Positions 1-7,939 of a stretch of 36,099 nt of DNA are shown here, piece by piece (position 1 is the stretch's first letter; each line of letters starts with the position of its first letter). A program made the translations under genes and the position numbers. The notes below the pieces were generated by a model that saw only the letters and a list, made by a program, of their open reading frames with translations, was not told the origin of the DNA and did no database searches. The stretch is from Dehalococcoidia bacterium (GTDB lineage: Bacteria; Chloroflexota; Dehalococcoidia; DSTF01; WHTK01): NCBI GenBank assembly GCA_009377745.1, contig WHTK01000031.1:1-36099 (forward strand), in the 5' to 3' direction.

Positions 1-218
1 GTCGTGCCGAGCCATTCTGCTCCGGCGGCGATTGCGGCCCGCGCGACCGTGATGGCGCCGTGCCCGTACCCATCTGCTTTGACCACTGCCATGATCCGGG
101 AACGAGTCCGCACCCGTGCGATCGCGATGTTCTTGCCGATCGCCTCGGGGACCGTCTGCAGCATGGGCGGTAGGAGGTCGACGGATCTGGGCTGGGATAT
201 GCCGAGCATGCTGGTCAC
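1..218 (-). CDS. Alanine/serine racemase, N-terminal part (runs off window)
   Basis: PLP-dependent racemase of the alanine racemase family, which interconverts L- and D-alanine (or serine in VanT-type enzymes) for peptidoglycan precursors. The visible 72 residues contain VVKADGYGHGA, the motif whose lysine (about residue 47) forms the Schiff base with PLP. The rest of the barrel and the C-terminal domain lie beyond position 1. I chose GTG at 218 as start because its GTGA overlaps the TGA stop of the upstream carboxypeptidase, a typical translational coupling; the ATG at 209 is an alternative. The coupling to a VanY-type enzyme suggests a cassette that remodels the D-Ala-D-Ala end of peptidoglycan. 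Whether the substrate is alanine or serine cannot be told from this fragment. Confidence 0.85.
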   Translation of the reverse strand, partial: MTSMLGISQPRSVDLLPPMLQTVPEAIGKNIAIARVRTRSRIMAVVKADGYGHGAITVARAAIAAGAEWLGT

Positions 219-953
219 TGCTGCATCCTTGGATCGTGCGTAGGGTCGGCGTACATGGGAGGGCAACCGTGATCGATGGCTTCGGGGCGCAGTTCGTAGT
301 GCCAGGGTTCGTTTCTGTAGATCTGGCATAGCCCGTACTTGGCGCCATGTTCGGACAGCCACGCCGTAGCATCGAAGGGCCCAATGTCGACCGCGTCCCC
401 CGACACGTGAGCAGACGTATTGGGGGTGGCAACCCATCGGGCAGCTTCCTTTTCTGAGCCGTACTTCGAGACCGCCTCATGGAGTAGTTGTTCCTGGTAC
501 GCCGGGGAACGCCAGCCACTATTGACGAAGAATTCGACCCCGTCGTCCGCGGCATCAGTTGCAGCTTGGCGCAGGGCACCAAGGAGAACTGGATCAAGGT
601 TGGCTACATCCGGAATCTCGTCATCAAAGACCGTCGTGCCGTCGGGGACGGCACCGTGAGCCTCGCCAAGCGCACCACGGTGCTCACTGCGAAGGACGCC
701 AATGGGTGATGCTTGGTGCGCCGCAGGTTGCTCGCGCTGCTCCTCGTTGAGGTAGGTCCTGAGCAGCCGCATCGCCTTGTGCTGGCCTTTGCGGCGGCGG
801 TAATAGAGGATGGTGTGCGGCCGTCGAGGACGAGGACGCCAGCAACTGGTAGCCGGGGGCTGCGGCGATCGCCGCGATGACGACTAGCAGGCCGGCGACA
901 AGGATCCTGGGAATCCGACGGGGCGTTGTTCGTGCTGGTTCGCTGTAGGTCAT
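215..953 (-). CDS. vanY: VanY-type D-Ala-D-Ala carboxypeptidase, membrane anchor out of frame
   Basis: Zinc D,D-carboxypeptidase of peptidase family M15B, expected to act outside the membrane by removing the terminal D-Ala of peptidoglycan stems. The open frame 215-772 (185 aa) holds the catalytic domain, with the zinc motif SAHVSGDAVDIG and the catalytic EPWHYE. Upstream, in a different frame, lies a clear N-terminal anchor starting at ATG 953 (MTYSEPARTTPRR, then ILVAGLLVVIAAIAAAPGYQ). The two halves join naturally if one frameshift is allowed at about 815-835, where the catalytic frame continues upstream as LYYRRRKGQHKAM. This is either a sequencing indel or a recent mutation that leaves the enzyme without an anchor. 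The stop overlaps the racemase start. It is divergent from the response regulator at 1042, which probably controls it. Confidence 0.85.
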
Positions 954-1041
954 GCCTCCAGTTAAGGCAGCGTGGTGTTGCCAGCACGTATGTGGTTTTC
1001 GATACGCCAACGATATGCGCCATACTCGTTAGTATCTGAGC

Positions 1042-1737
1042 ATGCGTGTGTTGATCGTTGAGGACGAGCCCTATATGGCAGAAGCCATCCGCGATGGCCT
1101 ACGCCTGGAAGCGATCGCAGCAGACATCGCAGGTGACGGCGACACCGCTCTGGAGCTGCTGAGCGTCAACGCCTACGACATCGCCGTCCTCGACCGAGAC
1201 GTTCCCGGACCTACCGGTGACGAGATCGCCAAACGCATCGTCGCCTCCGGCCGCGGCATGCCGATCCTCATGCTCACCGCTGCCGACCGTCTCGACGACA
1301 AGGCCACCGGGTTCGAGCTCGGCGCCGACGACTACCTCACGAAGCCGTTCGAACTCCAAGAACTCGTGCTCCGTCTCAGAGCGCTCGACCGCAGGCGCGC
1401 CCACAACAGGCCGCCCGTGCGAGAGATCGCAGGTCTGCGGCTGGATCCGTTCCGCCGCGAGGTCTACCGCGACGGCCGCTACGTCGCGCTGACCAGGAAG
1501 CAGTTCGCAGTGCTCGAAGTCCTCGTAGCTGCCGAAGGCGGTGTCGTCAGCGCCGAAGAGCTACTGGAACGGGCGTGGGATGGGAACGCAGACCCGTTCA
1601 CCAACGCCGTGCGCATCACAGTCTCGGCACTGCGCAAACGCCTCGGCGAACCCTGGATCATCGCCACCGTGGCCGGCGTCGGCTACCGCATCGACACAGC
1701 ACCCGGCACCGGGCGTGAGGGAGGGGACCGTGGATAG
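1042..1737 (+). CDS. OmpR/VanR-family response regulator
   Basis: DNA-binding response regulator of 231 aa. The receiver domain (residues 1-115) has the acidic pair E7-D8, the phospho-acceptor D51 in VLDRDVPG, T79 and K101 in TKPF. The C-terminal winged helix (about 125-222) has the usual LTRKQFAVLEVL and VRITVSALRKRL helices and ends in VAGVGYRI. It overlaps the kinase start by 8 bases, so the two form one operon. It is divergent from the carboxypeptidase-racemase pair, with a shared intergenic region of about 90 bases (954-1041). By context it is a VanR-like regulator of that pair; the inducing signal cannot be read from sequence. Confidence 0.93.
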   Translation: MRVLIVEDEPYMAEAIRDGLRLEAIAADIAGDGDTALELLSVNAYDIAVLDRDVPGPTGDEIAKRIVASGRGMPILMLTAADRLDDKATGFELGADDYLTKPFELQELVLRLRALDRRRAHNRPPVREIAGLRLDPFRREVYRDGRYVALTRKQFAVLEVLVAAEGGVVSAEELLERAWDGNADPFTNAVRITVSALRKRLGEPWIIATVAGVGYRIDTAPGTGREGGDRG

Positions 1738-2854
1738 GGCGCCTGGTTTGAGCGTTCGCCTCAAACTCACCCTCAGCTACGCCGGCTTCCTCATGCTCGC
1801 AGGTGCCTTGATGCTCGCCGCCGCGTGGCTCGCCGGCCAGCACCGGCAATCGTTTGAGTTCCTCCTGCGATACGTACCCGACGGTGCGATCAGCACCACC
1901 GGTGGCTTAGTGCCCGGGAACAGTTCCTTCCTCCTGCGCGCTTTCGCTCCGGCCGCGGCCATCGTGCTGGCGTTTCTGCTGGTATTCGGTCTCCTGGGAG
2001 GGTGGCTTCTCGCCGGCCGGATGCTCGCCCCCCTGACTCGCATCACAGATGCCACACGCATGGCCGCGAACGGATCGCTCTCCCACCGAATCCGGCTACC
2101 GGGCCGCAGAGACGAGTTCCGCGAACTCGCCGACGCCTTCGACACCATGCTCACACGGCTCGAAGCACACGTCGCCGAACAGCAGAGATTCGCAGCCAAC
2201 GCCTCCCACGAACTGCGCACCCCACTGGCGATCACGCAGACTCTTCTCGACGTCGCCAGCAACGATCCGAACCGCGACACCGGCGAGCTCGTCGGCCGTC
2301 TCCACGCCGTCAACGCTCGAGCGATCGACCTTACCGAAGCATTGCTCCTGCTCAGCCGCACCGACCAGCGATCCTTCACTCGAGAACAGGTCGACCTGTC
2401 CCTCATAGCGGAAGAAGCCACTGAAACGCTCCTCCCCCTCGCAGAAAAACGCGGCCTCACCATCGAGACCTCCGGCGACATGACCTCCACCATCGGCTCA
2501 CATGCGCTCCTGCTGCAGATGGCTACGAACCTCGTGCACAACGCGATCGTCCACAACCTGCCTGAACAGGGCACCGTCTGGGTCACGACCAGCGTTCACC
2601 CCAAGACTGTGGTGCTCACTGTCGAGAACACCGGCGAGAAGCTCGCCCCACAGTTAGTTGCCACGCTTGTTGAGCCGTTTCACCGCGGCACCGAACGAAT
2701 ACGCACCGACCACGCAGGTGTCGGGCTCGGCCTGGCAATCGTCAAAAGCATCACCCAGGCACACGACGGAACCCTCACCCTCACCCCCCGGGCCGCTGGG
2801 GGGCTCCGCGTCACGGTGCAACTACCCGCCGCGCCATCGCACACTGGCAGATGA
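1730..2854 (+). CDS. Sensor histidine kinase (VanS-like), two transmembrane segments
   Basis: Membrane histidine kinase of 374 aa. Two hydrophobic segments (about residues 14-36 and 72-95) flank a short extracytoplasmic loop of about 35 residues. They are followed by HAMP (96-150), a HisKA dimerisation helix with the phospho-acceptor H160 in SHELRTP, and a HATPase_c domain with an N-box (NLVHNAIVHN), ENTGEK and a G-box GVGLGLAIVKS. The longer upstream open frame is antisense to logic because it runs through the regulator; I chose GTG 1730, which is preceded by GGGAGGGGACC and overlaps the regulator stop by 8 bases. The tiny sensor loop suits sensing within the membrane or by a partner. Its 3' end is normal, but the next sequence changes character within about 30 bases. 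Confidence 0.93.
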   Translation: MDRAPGLSVRLKLTLSYAGFLMLAGALMLAAAWLAGQHRQSFEFLLRYVPDGAISTTGGLVPGNSSFLLRAFAPAAAIVLAFLLVFGLLGGWLLAGRMLAPLTRITDATRMAANGSLSHRIRLPGRRDEFRELADAFDTMLTRLEAHVAEQQRFAANASHELRTPLAITQTLLDVASNDPNRDTGELVGRLHAVNARAIDLTEALLLLSRTDQRSFTREQVDLSLIAEEATETLLPLAEKRGLTIETSGDMTSTIGSHALLLQMATNLVHNAIVHNLPEQGTVWVTTSVHPKTVVLTVENTGEKLAPQLVATLVEPFHRGTERIRTDHAGVGLGLAIVKSITQAHDGTLTLTPRAAGGLRVTVQLPAAPSHTGR

Positions 2855-2879
2855 CATCAGGGGAATTGCGACGCCCGTC

Positions 2880-3071
2880 CTTTAGTGCCGTTAGTCGATT
2901 AAGATGTAGGTACTGCTCGTAGGTGTAGTAGCGGTAACCGTTGAACTCATCGACGTGGGCCGAGTTAATCAGGCCAAGCTCGTCGTAGTAGCGAAGAGTC
3001 TTAATAGGGACGCGACTCAGCCGCGAGAAGTGCCCGATGCGCATCATATTCATGCTGCTGTTATCGGGCAT
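2880..3071 (-). pseudogene. MerR-family regulator, 5' fragment
   Basis: The N-terminal winged-helix domain of a MerR transcription regulator: MRIGHFSRLSRVPIKTLRYYDELGLI, with the following FNGYRYYTYEQYLHLNRLTALKD also typical (given here as separate short motifs RIGHFSRLS, KTLRYYDELGL and GYRYYTYEQ). After ALKD the match ends abruptly at about position 2880 and the frame runs into unrelated sequence that also contains the end of the kinase gene. The missing part would be the dimerisation helix and the effector-binding domain. The likely start is ATG 3047 or 3044 rather than 3071. The cut lies 25 bases after the kinase stop and marks the junction between two blocks of different composition. 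Confidence 0.75.
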
Positions 3072-3224
3072 CCAGTGGCGGGAGAGTCAACAACCCCCTA
3101 GAAGTTTCTGTTGTTCCATCGGCTTTGGTTTAGACACGATCGTTTCATTGTGTGCCTTGCAGCTACACTGCGCCGGCACGCGTTGGCCCTTGTCGCAGCG
3201 GAATTTCCTCGTCGCCTCTGGAGC

Positions 3225-3632
3225 TTATAGACCGAAGTTCAGCGCTTCGACCAAAACGTATCTGATTTCGAGCAGGATTTCTGTGCTGGTCCTGTTTGCG
3301 ACCTTAACTGGCCGTGTATAGCCTGCACTCGCCTGTCCAATGTTCGATGCGCTGATCGATTCGTGCACTCCCATTCTTTCGTACAAGAACTCAACCAGCG
3401 CGCCTGTGCCGGGATGGGGCTTCCTGACGCTCCAAGTAAAGTGCGCCGAGCAAGACACAGGGAAGCATGCTTCCTGCTCAGGTGGCCCTGAAGGAAAGTC
3501 GAGCCATTCCTCACCGTAGGGAGAATCCACATTTCGAGGACAAATGTTGTACTTAGGTGGTTGTATACTTGACACCTCCGGCCATAGTGTCAGATTGACG
3601 CTGTCCGGATGACAGTCAACGATTGGCTGCAT
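3225..3632 (-). CDS. Unrecognised 135-aa open frame
   Basis: I do not recognise this protein. The frame is continuous for 135 residues with a natural-looking composition (GALVEFLYERMGVHESIS, TSTEILLEIRYVLVEAL near the C-terminus), no signal peptide and no membrane segment. It has four cysteines in its N-terminal two thirds. Its ATG overlaps the start of the MFS gene head to head, and no Shine-Dalgarno sequence is visible, so the start may be wrong. The opposite strand offers nothing better. The region 3072-3224 beside it holds no frame I can support. Confidence 0.35.
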   Translation of the reverse strand: MQPIVDCHPDSVNLTLWPEVSSIQPPKYNICPRNVDSPYGEEWLDFPSGPPEQEACFPVSCSAHFTWSVRKPHPGTGALVEFLYERMGVHESISASNIGQASAGYTRPVKVANRTSTEILLEIRYVLVEALNFGL

Positions 3633-4875
3633 GGCCGAGAGCCCTCTTTTCTCTCACGAAGGTCAGATCGTCGTGGCGCCGTCTCTAACGACACTTCGCT
3701 ATCGGGATCTGCGTCTTTTGTCGCTGGCTACGCTGGTAACCGGTGCGGCTTTCTTGGGCGAGAGAGTCGCCCTCGGCTGGCTTCTGCTCGATCGGACAGA
3801 TTCTGCCCTGGTCGTCGGCCTAGGCGTTGCGTTGTCAGCTCTGCCCAATTTCCTGCTTGGTATTCCCGGCGGCGCCATTACAGACCGATTTGACCGACGC
3901 CTCCTGCTACGCATCACCAGCTTTATTCTGGCCGCGGCAACAGCAGGGCTTGGCGCCATCGCCTTAGCGGGAATGCTCAGCGTCGCGGGAATCCTTTTGT
4001 TCACGTTTCTTTCGGGAGCCGTTCGCTCCTTAAGCCAGACCGTAAGACAGGCTTATGCCTTCGACGTTGTCGGACCACATCAGGCGGTCGGTGGCATGGC
4101 AATTGTTTCACTCGCCCAACGCTCAGGAGGTATTGCTGGAGCGCTCGCTACCGGCGAGATCCTCGTGCAACTCGGAGCGGGTTATGCGTATGTAGCAATT
4201 GCGTTGTGCCATTTGGCTGCATTCGTGTTCGTTCTCCTGGCTCGAACCAGAGGTCAGGCTGCACCTGGCCAACAGCCGCAGCTGGCCGAGAGCGTTAAGG
4301 AATACGTGCGCGAGGTGCGTGGCAACTCGACCTTACGTGCGTTGGTCTTCTTGACCGCCGCTGTCGAGATCCTCGGCTTCTCACACCAGGCAGTATTACC
4401 GAGCCTTGCCCGGGATGTACTCCACCTAGATGCGGCTGGTCTTGGGTTGCTGACGGCCCTGGGTTCACTGGGCGGCTTTGTCTCGGTATTACTCGTCACC
4501 TTGCGTCCGGAACCTGTGCATAAGGGTTGGTTCTTCATGGGCGTGTTGCTTGGCTTCGGGCTGGCTCTCGTCATGCTTGGCGCCAGTTCCTCTCTGGTCG
4601 TCGCGTTAATCGGAGTAGGAGTGGTTAGTGCGTTGGCTGCCCTCAGTGATTTGCTTTCTCAGACCCTGATCCAATCTTCAGTACCGAATGAACTGCGTGG
4701 CCGGGCGATGGGATCATGGATGCTCGCTATAGGGTTTGGTCCTGTGGGTCATTTGCAGATCGGTGCCGTTGCTGTCTCTTTAGGCACTGCCACAGCTCTG
4801 ATCACCAACGGGCTGTTCCTAATTCTGCTTGCTGTCGTCGTTTTGGTGTGGACTCCACAATTAAGGAAGCTCTGA
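3631..4875 (+). CDS. MFS transporter, EntS/DHA3-like
   Basis: Major facilitator superfamily permease of 414 aa with about 12 hydrophobic segments, probably a proton-driven drug or siderophore exporter. The first half shows the loop motif GGAITDRFDRRLLLR (motif A, G-x-x-x-D-R-x-x-R-R) after about residue 80. The second half repeats the layout, with helices from about residue 240 to 405. The closest family by feel is the MFS_3/EntS group (MTGAAFLGERVALGWLLLD start). It is intact while its neighbours are broken. Its base composition is lower in GC than the blocks on both sides. The start at 3631 has no visible Shine-Dalgarno. Substrate is unknown. Confidence 0.85.
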   Translation: MAESPLFSHEGQIVVAPSLTTLRYRDLRLLSLATLVTGAAFLGERVALGWLLLDRTDSALVVGLGVALSALPNFLLGIPGGAITDRFDRRLLLRITSFILAAATAGLGAIALAGMLSVAGILLFTFLSGAVRSLSQTVRQAYAFDVVGPHQAVGGMAIVSLAQRSGGIAGALATGEILVQLGAGYAYVAIALCHLAAFVFVLLARTRGQAAPGQQPQLAESVKEYVREVRGNSTLRALVFLTAAVEILGFSHQAVLPSLARDVLHLDAAGLGLLTALGSLGGFVSVLLVTLRPEPVHKGWFFMGVLLGFGLALVMLGASSSLVVALIGVGVVSALAALSDLLSQTLIQSSVPNELRGRAMGSWMLAIGFGPVGHLQIGAVAVSLGTATALITNGLFLILLAVVVLVWTPQLRKL

Positions 4876-4980
4876 CCTAGGTACCTAGTTTCGACGGACA
4901 CATGAGGCAATAGTGTTAGTTCGACCGTAAGATGTGTCACGCGCCATTGTTTGGTGACCCAAGCGCCTACGGAGTTCGGA

Positions 4981-5601
4981 TGCTAGAGCTCACGGATGTT
5001 CGCATAGTAGCTGGATTCCTAGTCAGCGGTTTTGGTGTCTTTCTGACAGGCGCCAGCCTGTGGAAACCAGACTACGAAAGGCCCTTGCCAGAAGCCCTCG
5101 AAGTCATTGCATCGTCTCCGGAAAGGTGGAGGTGGATCCATCTTTGGATGGTCGGTGGAATCATCGTGACCTTGTTGGGGCTTGGCGGGCTTACGCAGTT
5201 ATTCCTGGTTGCTGGCGGCCTGTTTACAGCTCCTTTGGCCTCCTGCTTTTCGCCACCGGAGCACTGATCTGGCTTGTTGGCGTCGTGTGGCGATTGACCG
5301 TGCTGCTGTCGGCCGCAGAAGCAAATTCAGACGCAGTTCCCGCCGAGCTTGGTGCCTGGCAAGACTGGTTGGGCACCTGCATGCCATTCATCTCATCTTG
5401 GCTTACCTATCATGGACGGCGCTCGGAGCTTCAATACTTGCGACGGGCATCCTGCCGGACTGGATTGGCTGGACGGGAGTCGGCTTGGGCGCAGCGGAGC
5501 CGCAGGATACCTGGCATTCAGGGGTGGCCCATTTTGCTCCGCCGATCCTGGCGCACCTCTACACCCTCGTAGTTGGGGTTGCTCTGTTCACTATGTCTTG
5601 A
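4981..5601 (+). pseudogene. Polytopic membrane protein broken by two frameshifts
   Basis: Three consecutive frames together encode one plausible membrane protein of about 205 aa. Frame one (4981 to about 5225) has VRIVAGFLVSGFGVFLTGA and LWMVGGIIVTLLGLGGLTQ. Frame two (about 5230-5380) has SSFGLLLFATGALIWLVGVV and ends in GAWQDWLG. Frame three (about 5382-5601) has HLILAYLSWTALGASILATG, then PDWIGWTGVGLG and LAHLYTLVVGVALF. Each frame stops being protein-like where the next begins, so two single-base shifts near 5228 and 5382 explain the whole. I do not recognise the family. It follows the MFS gene on the same strand after about 105 bases. Decay or sequencing indels are both possible. Confidence 0.6.
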
Positions 5602-5608
5602 GCCAAAC

Positions 5609-6665
5609 TCAGCCGATTGCGAGTCGTCGAACCGTGTCTAGGCAATCGTCGTCGGGCTCTGTTTGAGTCGCTTCAATCCCCAGGTACTGCAATTCCTCCT
5701 GAATCTTGAGCAGCTTCGCGCGGCCGGCATCAAGCATCGCGCGGTGGGCGGGACGCAGGGGATCTAGCCGTCGAACTCAGCTCCGATCTCCTCGATGACT
5801 ATCTGAACGGCGCGCAATTGATGCCAGTAGTCGCTGAAGCAGGCAGCCAAACTAGCCTGCAATGCTTCCATCAACCGCTTGCGCACGTTGACGGCCCTGG
5901 AGGGTCACCCACGATGCCAATGCGCTCCCACTCCAGGGTCGCCAGCATCGCCTCTTGACGGCGGCGTTCCTGCTCTACCTCGTCGGCAAATCGGTCCGGG
6001 ATGATCCGGTAGCGCAGCAAATCCTGAGGGATGGCCGCCGTCGTGCGTCCGAAAGCATCGTCGAAGGAGCCCATCTGCAATTTCAGTGACCTGCCGTTGC
6101 CAAGGGCTCGGATTTTCCTTGGACTCAACCATGGTGCGGAGCCGGCGCTCCTGGACTTTAGCTTCACGGTCCCAGGCCGCGTCCGTGGTGTCACGCGTCT
6201 CGAACTCGTCCTCGGCTTCCCAGTCATTCTCAGCCCAGTCCGGCTTTTGGCCAGCCAGAAACTCGGCTAGTTCTAGGACCGGCACCCACTCTTCCCGGGC
6301 TCTCGTCACCTCGGCCTCGTAGTCGCTCTCGGTGATCGGTTCCCTGGACGTGTGACTTGCACGATGCGTCGGATGTCATCGATCTGTTCCTCCCAGAGCT
6401 TGAGAGCTACATACCAGGCGAAGCGCAGCTCAAGCTTGTCGATGAACTGCTCGATGAGGAGGATGTAGATCGTCCCGATTTTGAGATTGGCGCCGTTCAT
6501 GAGACCGATGTAGCGGTTGAACTCGTGGGTCTGACCTGAGGGCATGGACCAACGCCACTACGGATCCTCTGGCTTGTCGTCCTTCCAGGACTCGAGGATC
6601 AGGATCGCGCGCTCGCGGGCGCTCAGCCCCGGCAACATCCGGTTGAGCCGAGCGTCGATGCTCAC
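5609..6665 (-). pseudogene. Unknown protein, decayed copy (second gene of a two-gene operon)
   Basis: I do not recognise the family. Reading the minus strand from GTG 6665 gives VSIDARLNRMLPGLSARER, then an in-frame TAG at 6560-6558, then EFNRYIGLMNGANLKIGTIY in the same frame. The rest continues through frame changes near 6350, 6075 and 5895 (pieces ITESDYEAEVTRAREEW, IPDRFADEVEQERRRQEAM, LMEALQASLAACFSDYWHQL) and a further stop/shift at about 5783, ending with LLKIQEELQYLGIEATQTE and a stop at 5609. The product would be a soluble, helical protein of about 345 aa. Its start GTGA overlaps the stop of the gene before it. At least four shifts and one nonsense codon make it a pseudogene unless the sequence itself is poor here. 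Confidence 0.55.
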
Positions 6666-7063
6666 GAGTCTGCTGCCGCCACGGCGAGGAACTTGAACGC
6701 GCGATCCACTAGGCTTCGGAACCGAGCCCTCATTAATGGCGGTGGTTCCCTCAGTCGCCGCGCCGGCAAACCCATGAAGCTCGCCCGCTCGCGAAGAGTC
6801 GTGGCGGTGGCTGCTGCCTGGGCGCGAACATCAGGGTGCACCGGTCTTCGCCATCAAACTCTAGAGCGAGTTCTTCCCATTCGAGTTCTATCGCCCTCAA
6901 CTCCTGCCAGTGCTGAACAATCCGTAGCTTCACGGAGTCGCGTAGCCCCTCAGCGAGGCCACGCAAGAACTCAGGAACAGTGATGTTCTCCCGCGTCCGC
7001 CAGCCTCTGACCTGTTCCGGCGGCTCAAGGGCGCTCGATAGCGAGCTGGCCCTTTATGGTCAC
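6662..7063 (-). pseudogene. Unknown protein, decayed copy (first gene of a two-gene operon)
   Basis: Starts at GTG 7063 behind GGGAG (VTIKGQLAIERP), shifts frame near 7028 (LEPPEQVRGWRTRENITVPE), continues as FLRGLAEGLRDSVKLRIVQH and WEELALEFDGED, then shifts again near 6835 and ends FKFLAVAAADS at a TGA that overlaps the next gene's GTG. The segment around WQELRAIELEWEELALEFDG resembles YWHQLRAVQIVIEEIGAEFDG in the next gene, so the two proteins share a C-terminal module (here read as separate motifs W-x-x-LRA and EFDG). Function unknown. The pair lies just inside the putative attachment site, a place where accessory genes of integrated elements are common. Confidence 0.5.
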
Positions 7064-7101
7064 GTCACTCCCTCGACCTTCGGATGACCAAGGGCCGGTA
7101 T

Positions 7102-7122
7102 TGTTGACCATCTGTTGACCAT
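7102..7122 (+). promoter_or_regulatory. Two direct copies of TGTTGACCAT near the attachment site
   Basis: TGTTGACCAT occurs at 7102-7111 and again at 7113-7122, 11 bases apart, about 120 bases before the tRNA fragment. Just after it come three GGGAC words within 7141-7206. Short direct repeats beside an attachment site are the usual form of arm-type integrase sites, so this is my inference; no integrase gene is in the window to test it against. Confidence 0.3.
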
Positions 7123-7240
7123 GTGCCGCTTTTTACTGGTTGGGACAGGCGGGAAGAAACGGGACGAAACCCATCTGGGAGTCCAAGCAAACAGGACTAA
7201 ACGGGACTCGGAGTGACGCCTTGGGGACCAGGTGTCAGGG

Positions 7241-7282
7241 CTTCGGAACCAGGTGTCGGGGGTTCGAATCCCTCCGAGCGCG
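7241..7282 (+). other. 3' fragment of tRNA-Arg(UCG), putative attachment site
   Basis: The 42 bases fit the 3' half of a tRNA exactly: anticodon loop CTTCGGA (7241-7247, anticodon TCG), 3' anticodon stem ACCAG, 5-base variable loop GTGTC, T-stem GGGGG/CCCTC around loop TTCGAAT, acceptor strand CGAGCGC and discriminator G. The bases before the loop (TCAGGG) cannot form the anticodon stem, and no matching D-arm or GCGCTCG acceptor strand precedes it. The break is at the anticodon loop, the usual crossover zone of tyrosine recombinases. It therefore looks like the duplicated tRNA end left by an integrated element lying to its left. An imperfect copy of ACCAGGTGTC(A/G)GGG lies at 7228-7240. Confidence 0.6.
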
Positions 7283-7378
7283 CAACTAATCGAGCATGCT
7301 ACCGGCCGATGACTGCGATCCCAGAACCCGTGGCCCGCCTGGCCGGGATCATGCCGGCCCTCGGCAAAGGCCGCCTGC

Positions 7379-7858
7379 CTACGCCCCGCCGGCCTCCGTC
7401 GCCGTCGATGCCTTGACCACCAGCGTCCGCGCCACCCGGTCGTGCAGCGTCCGCCGCTTCGGGTCCATGATCATCAGCATCAGGCTCACCACCACGCCCA
7501 CAATGATCACGTTTTCGACCAGAATTACCACGTAGCGCAGGATCGCCGCGTCCGGCTGCAGCGGCTTCTCCTCCTGGTCGCGGATCACGATCCGCATCGC
7601 CATCTTTCCCGGTGTCGCCGCGCGCATTGCCGTGAAGCCGATGTGGTACGCCGCCTGCCACACCAGCAGTGTCACCAGGGAGGATGTGTCCGCCGGCAGG
7701 AAGGCGTCGTCCAGCCGCAGCAGGCCCATCCCCGTCAGGGCCAGGGTCATCAGCGCCAGGATAATGCTATCGGTGACGTAGGCCCCGACTCGCAGCAACG
7801 GCGAGGCCACCACGACATTCGAAGCCGCCGACTCCCTCATGCCGCGACTATACATCAC
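7379..7858 (-). CDS. RDD-family membrane protein
   Basis: Small integral membrane protein of 159 aa. The RDD domain shows three hydrophobic segments (about residues 27-47, 60-77 and 108-131), the conserved TPGKMAMRIVIRD after the second and RRTLHDRVARTLVV near the end. RDD proteins are poorly characterised; some move sodium or small solutes. The start is ambiguous between ATG 7858, 7855 and 7840. It is divergent from nrdJ, with 81 bases between them. The C-terminal tail is short and hydrophilic. Confidence 0.85.
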   Translation of the reverse strand: MMYSRGMRESAASNVVVASPLLRVGAYVTDSIILALMTLALTGMGLLRLDDAFLPADTSSLVTLLVWQAAYHIGFTAMRAATPGKMAMRIVIRDQEEKPLQPDAAILRYVVILVENVIIVGVVVSLMLMIMDPKRRTLHDRVARTLVVKASTATEAGGA

Positions 7859-7939
7859 TGATTACAGCTCCCCTTTACGCCCGGAGTGACATCAATTCTC
7901 GAACACTTGCTCTTATTTTCGTGCTAAACTGACTGTCCC

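Noticed and set aside
1006..1041. Promoter before the response regulator (TAGTAT at 1030)
   Set aside because: A -10-like box is present but no -35 hexamer at an acceptable distance; too weak to list.
7206..7282. A complete tRNA gene
   Set aside because: CTCGGAG at 7206 can pair with CTCCGAG, but this would use T-arm bases, and there is no D-arm and no 5' anticodon stem.
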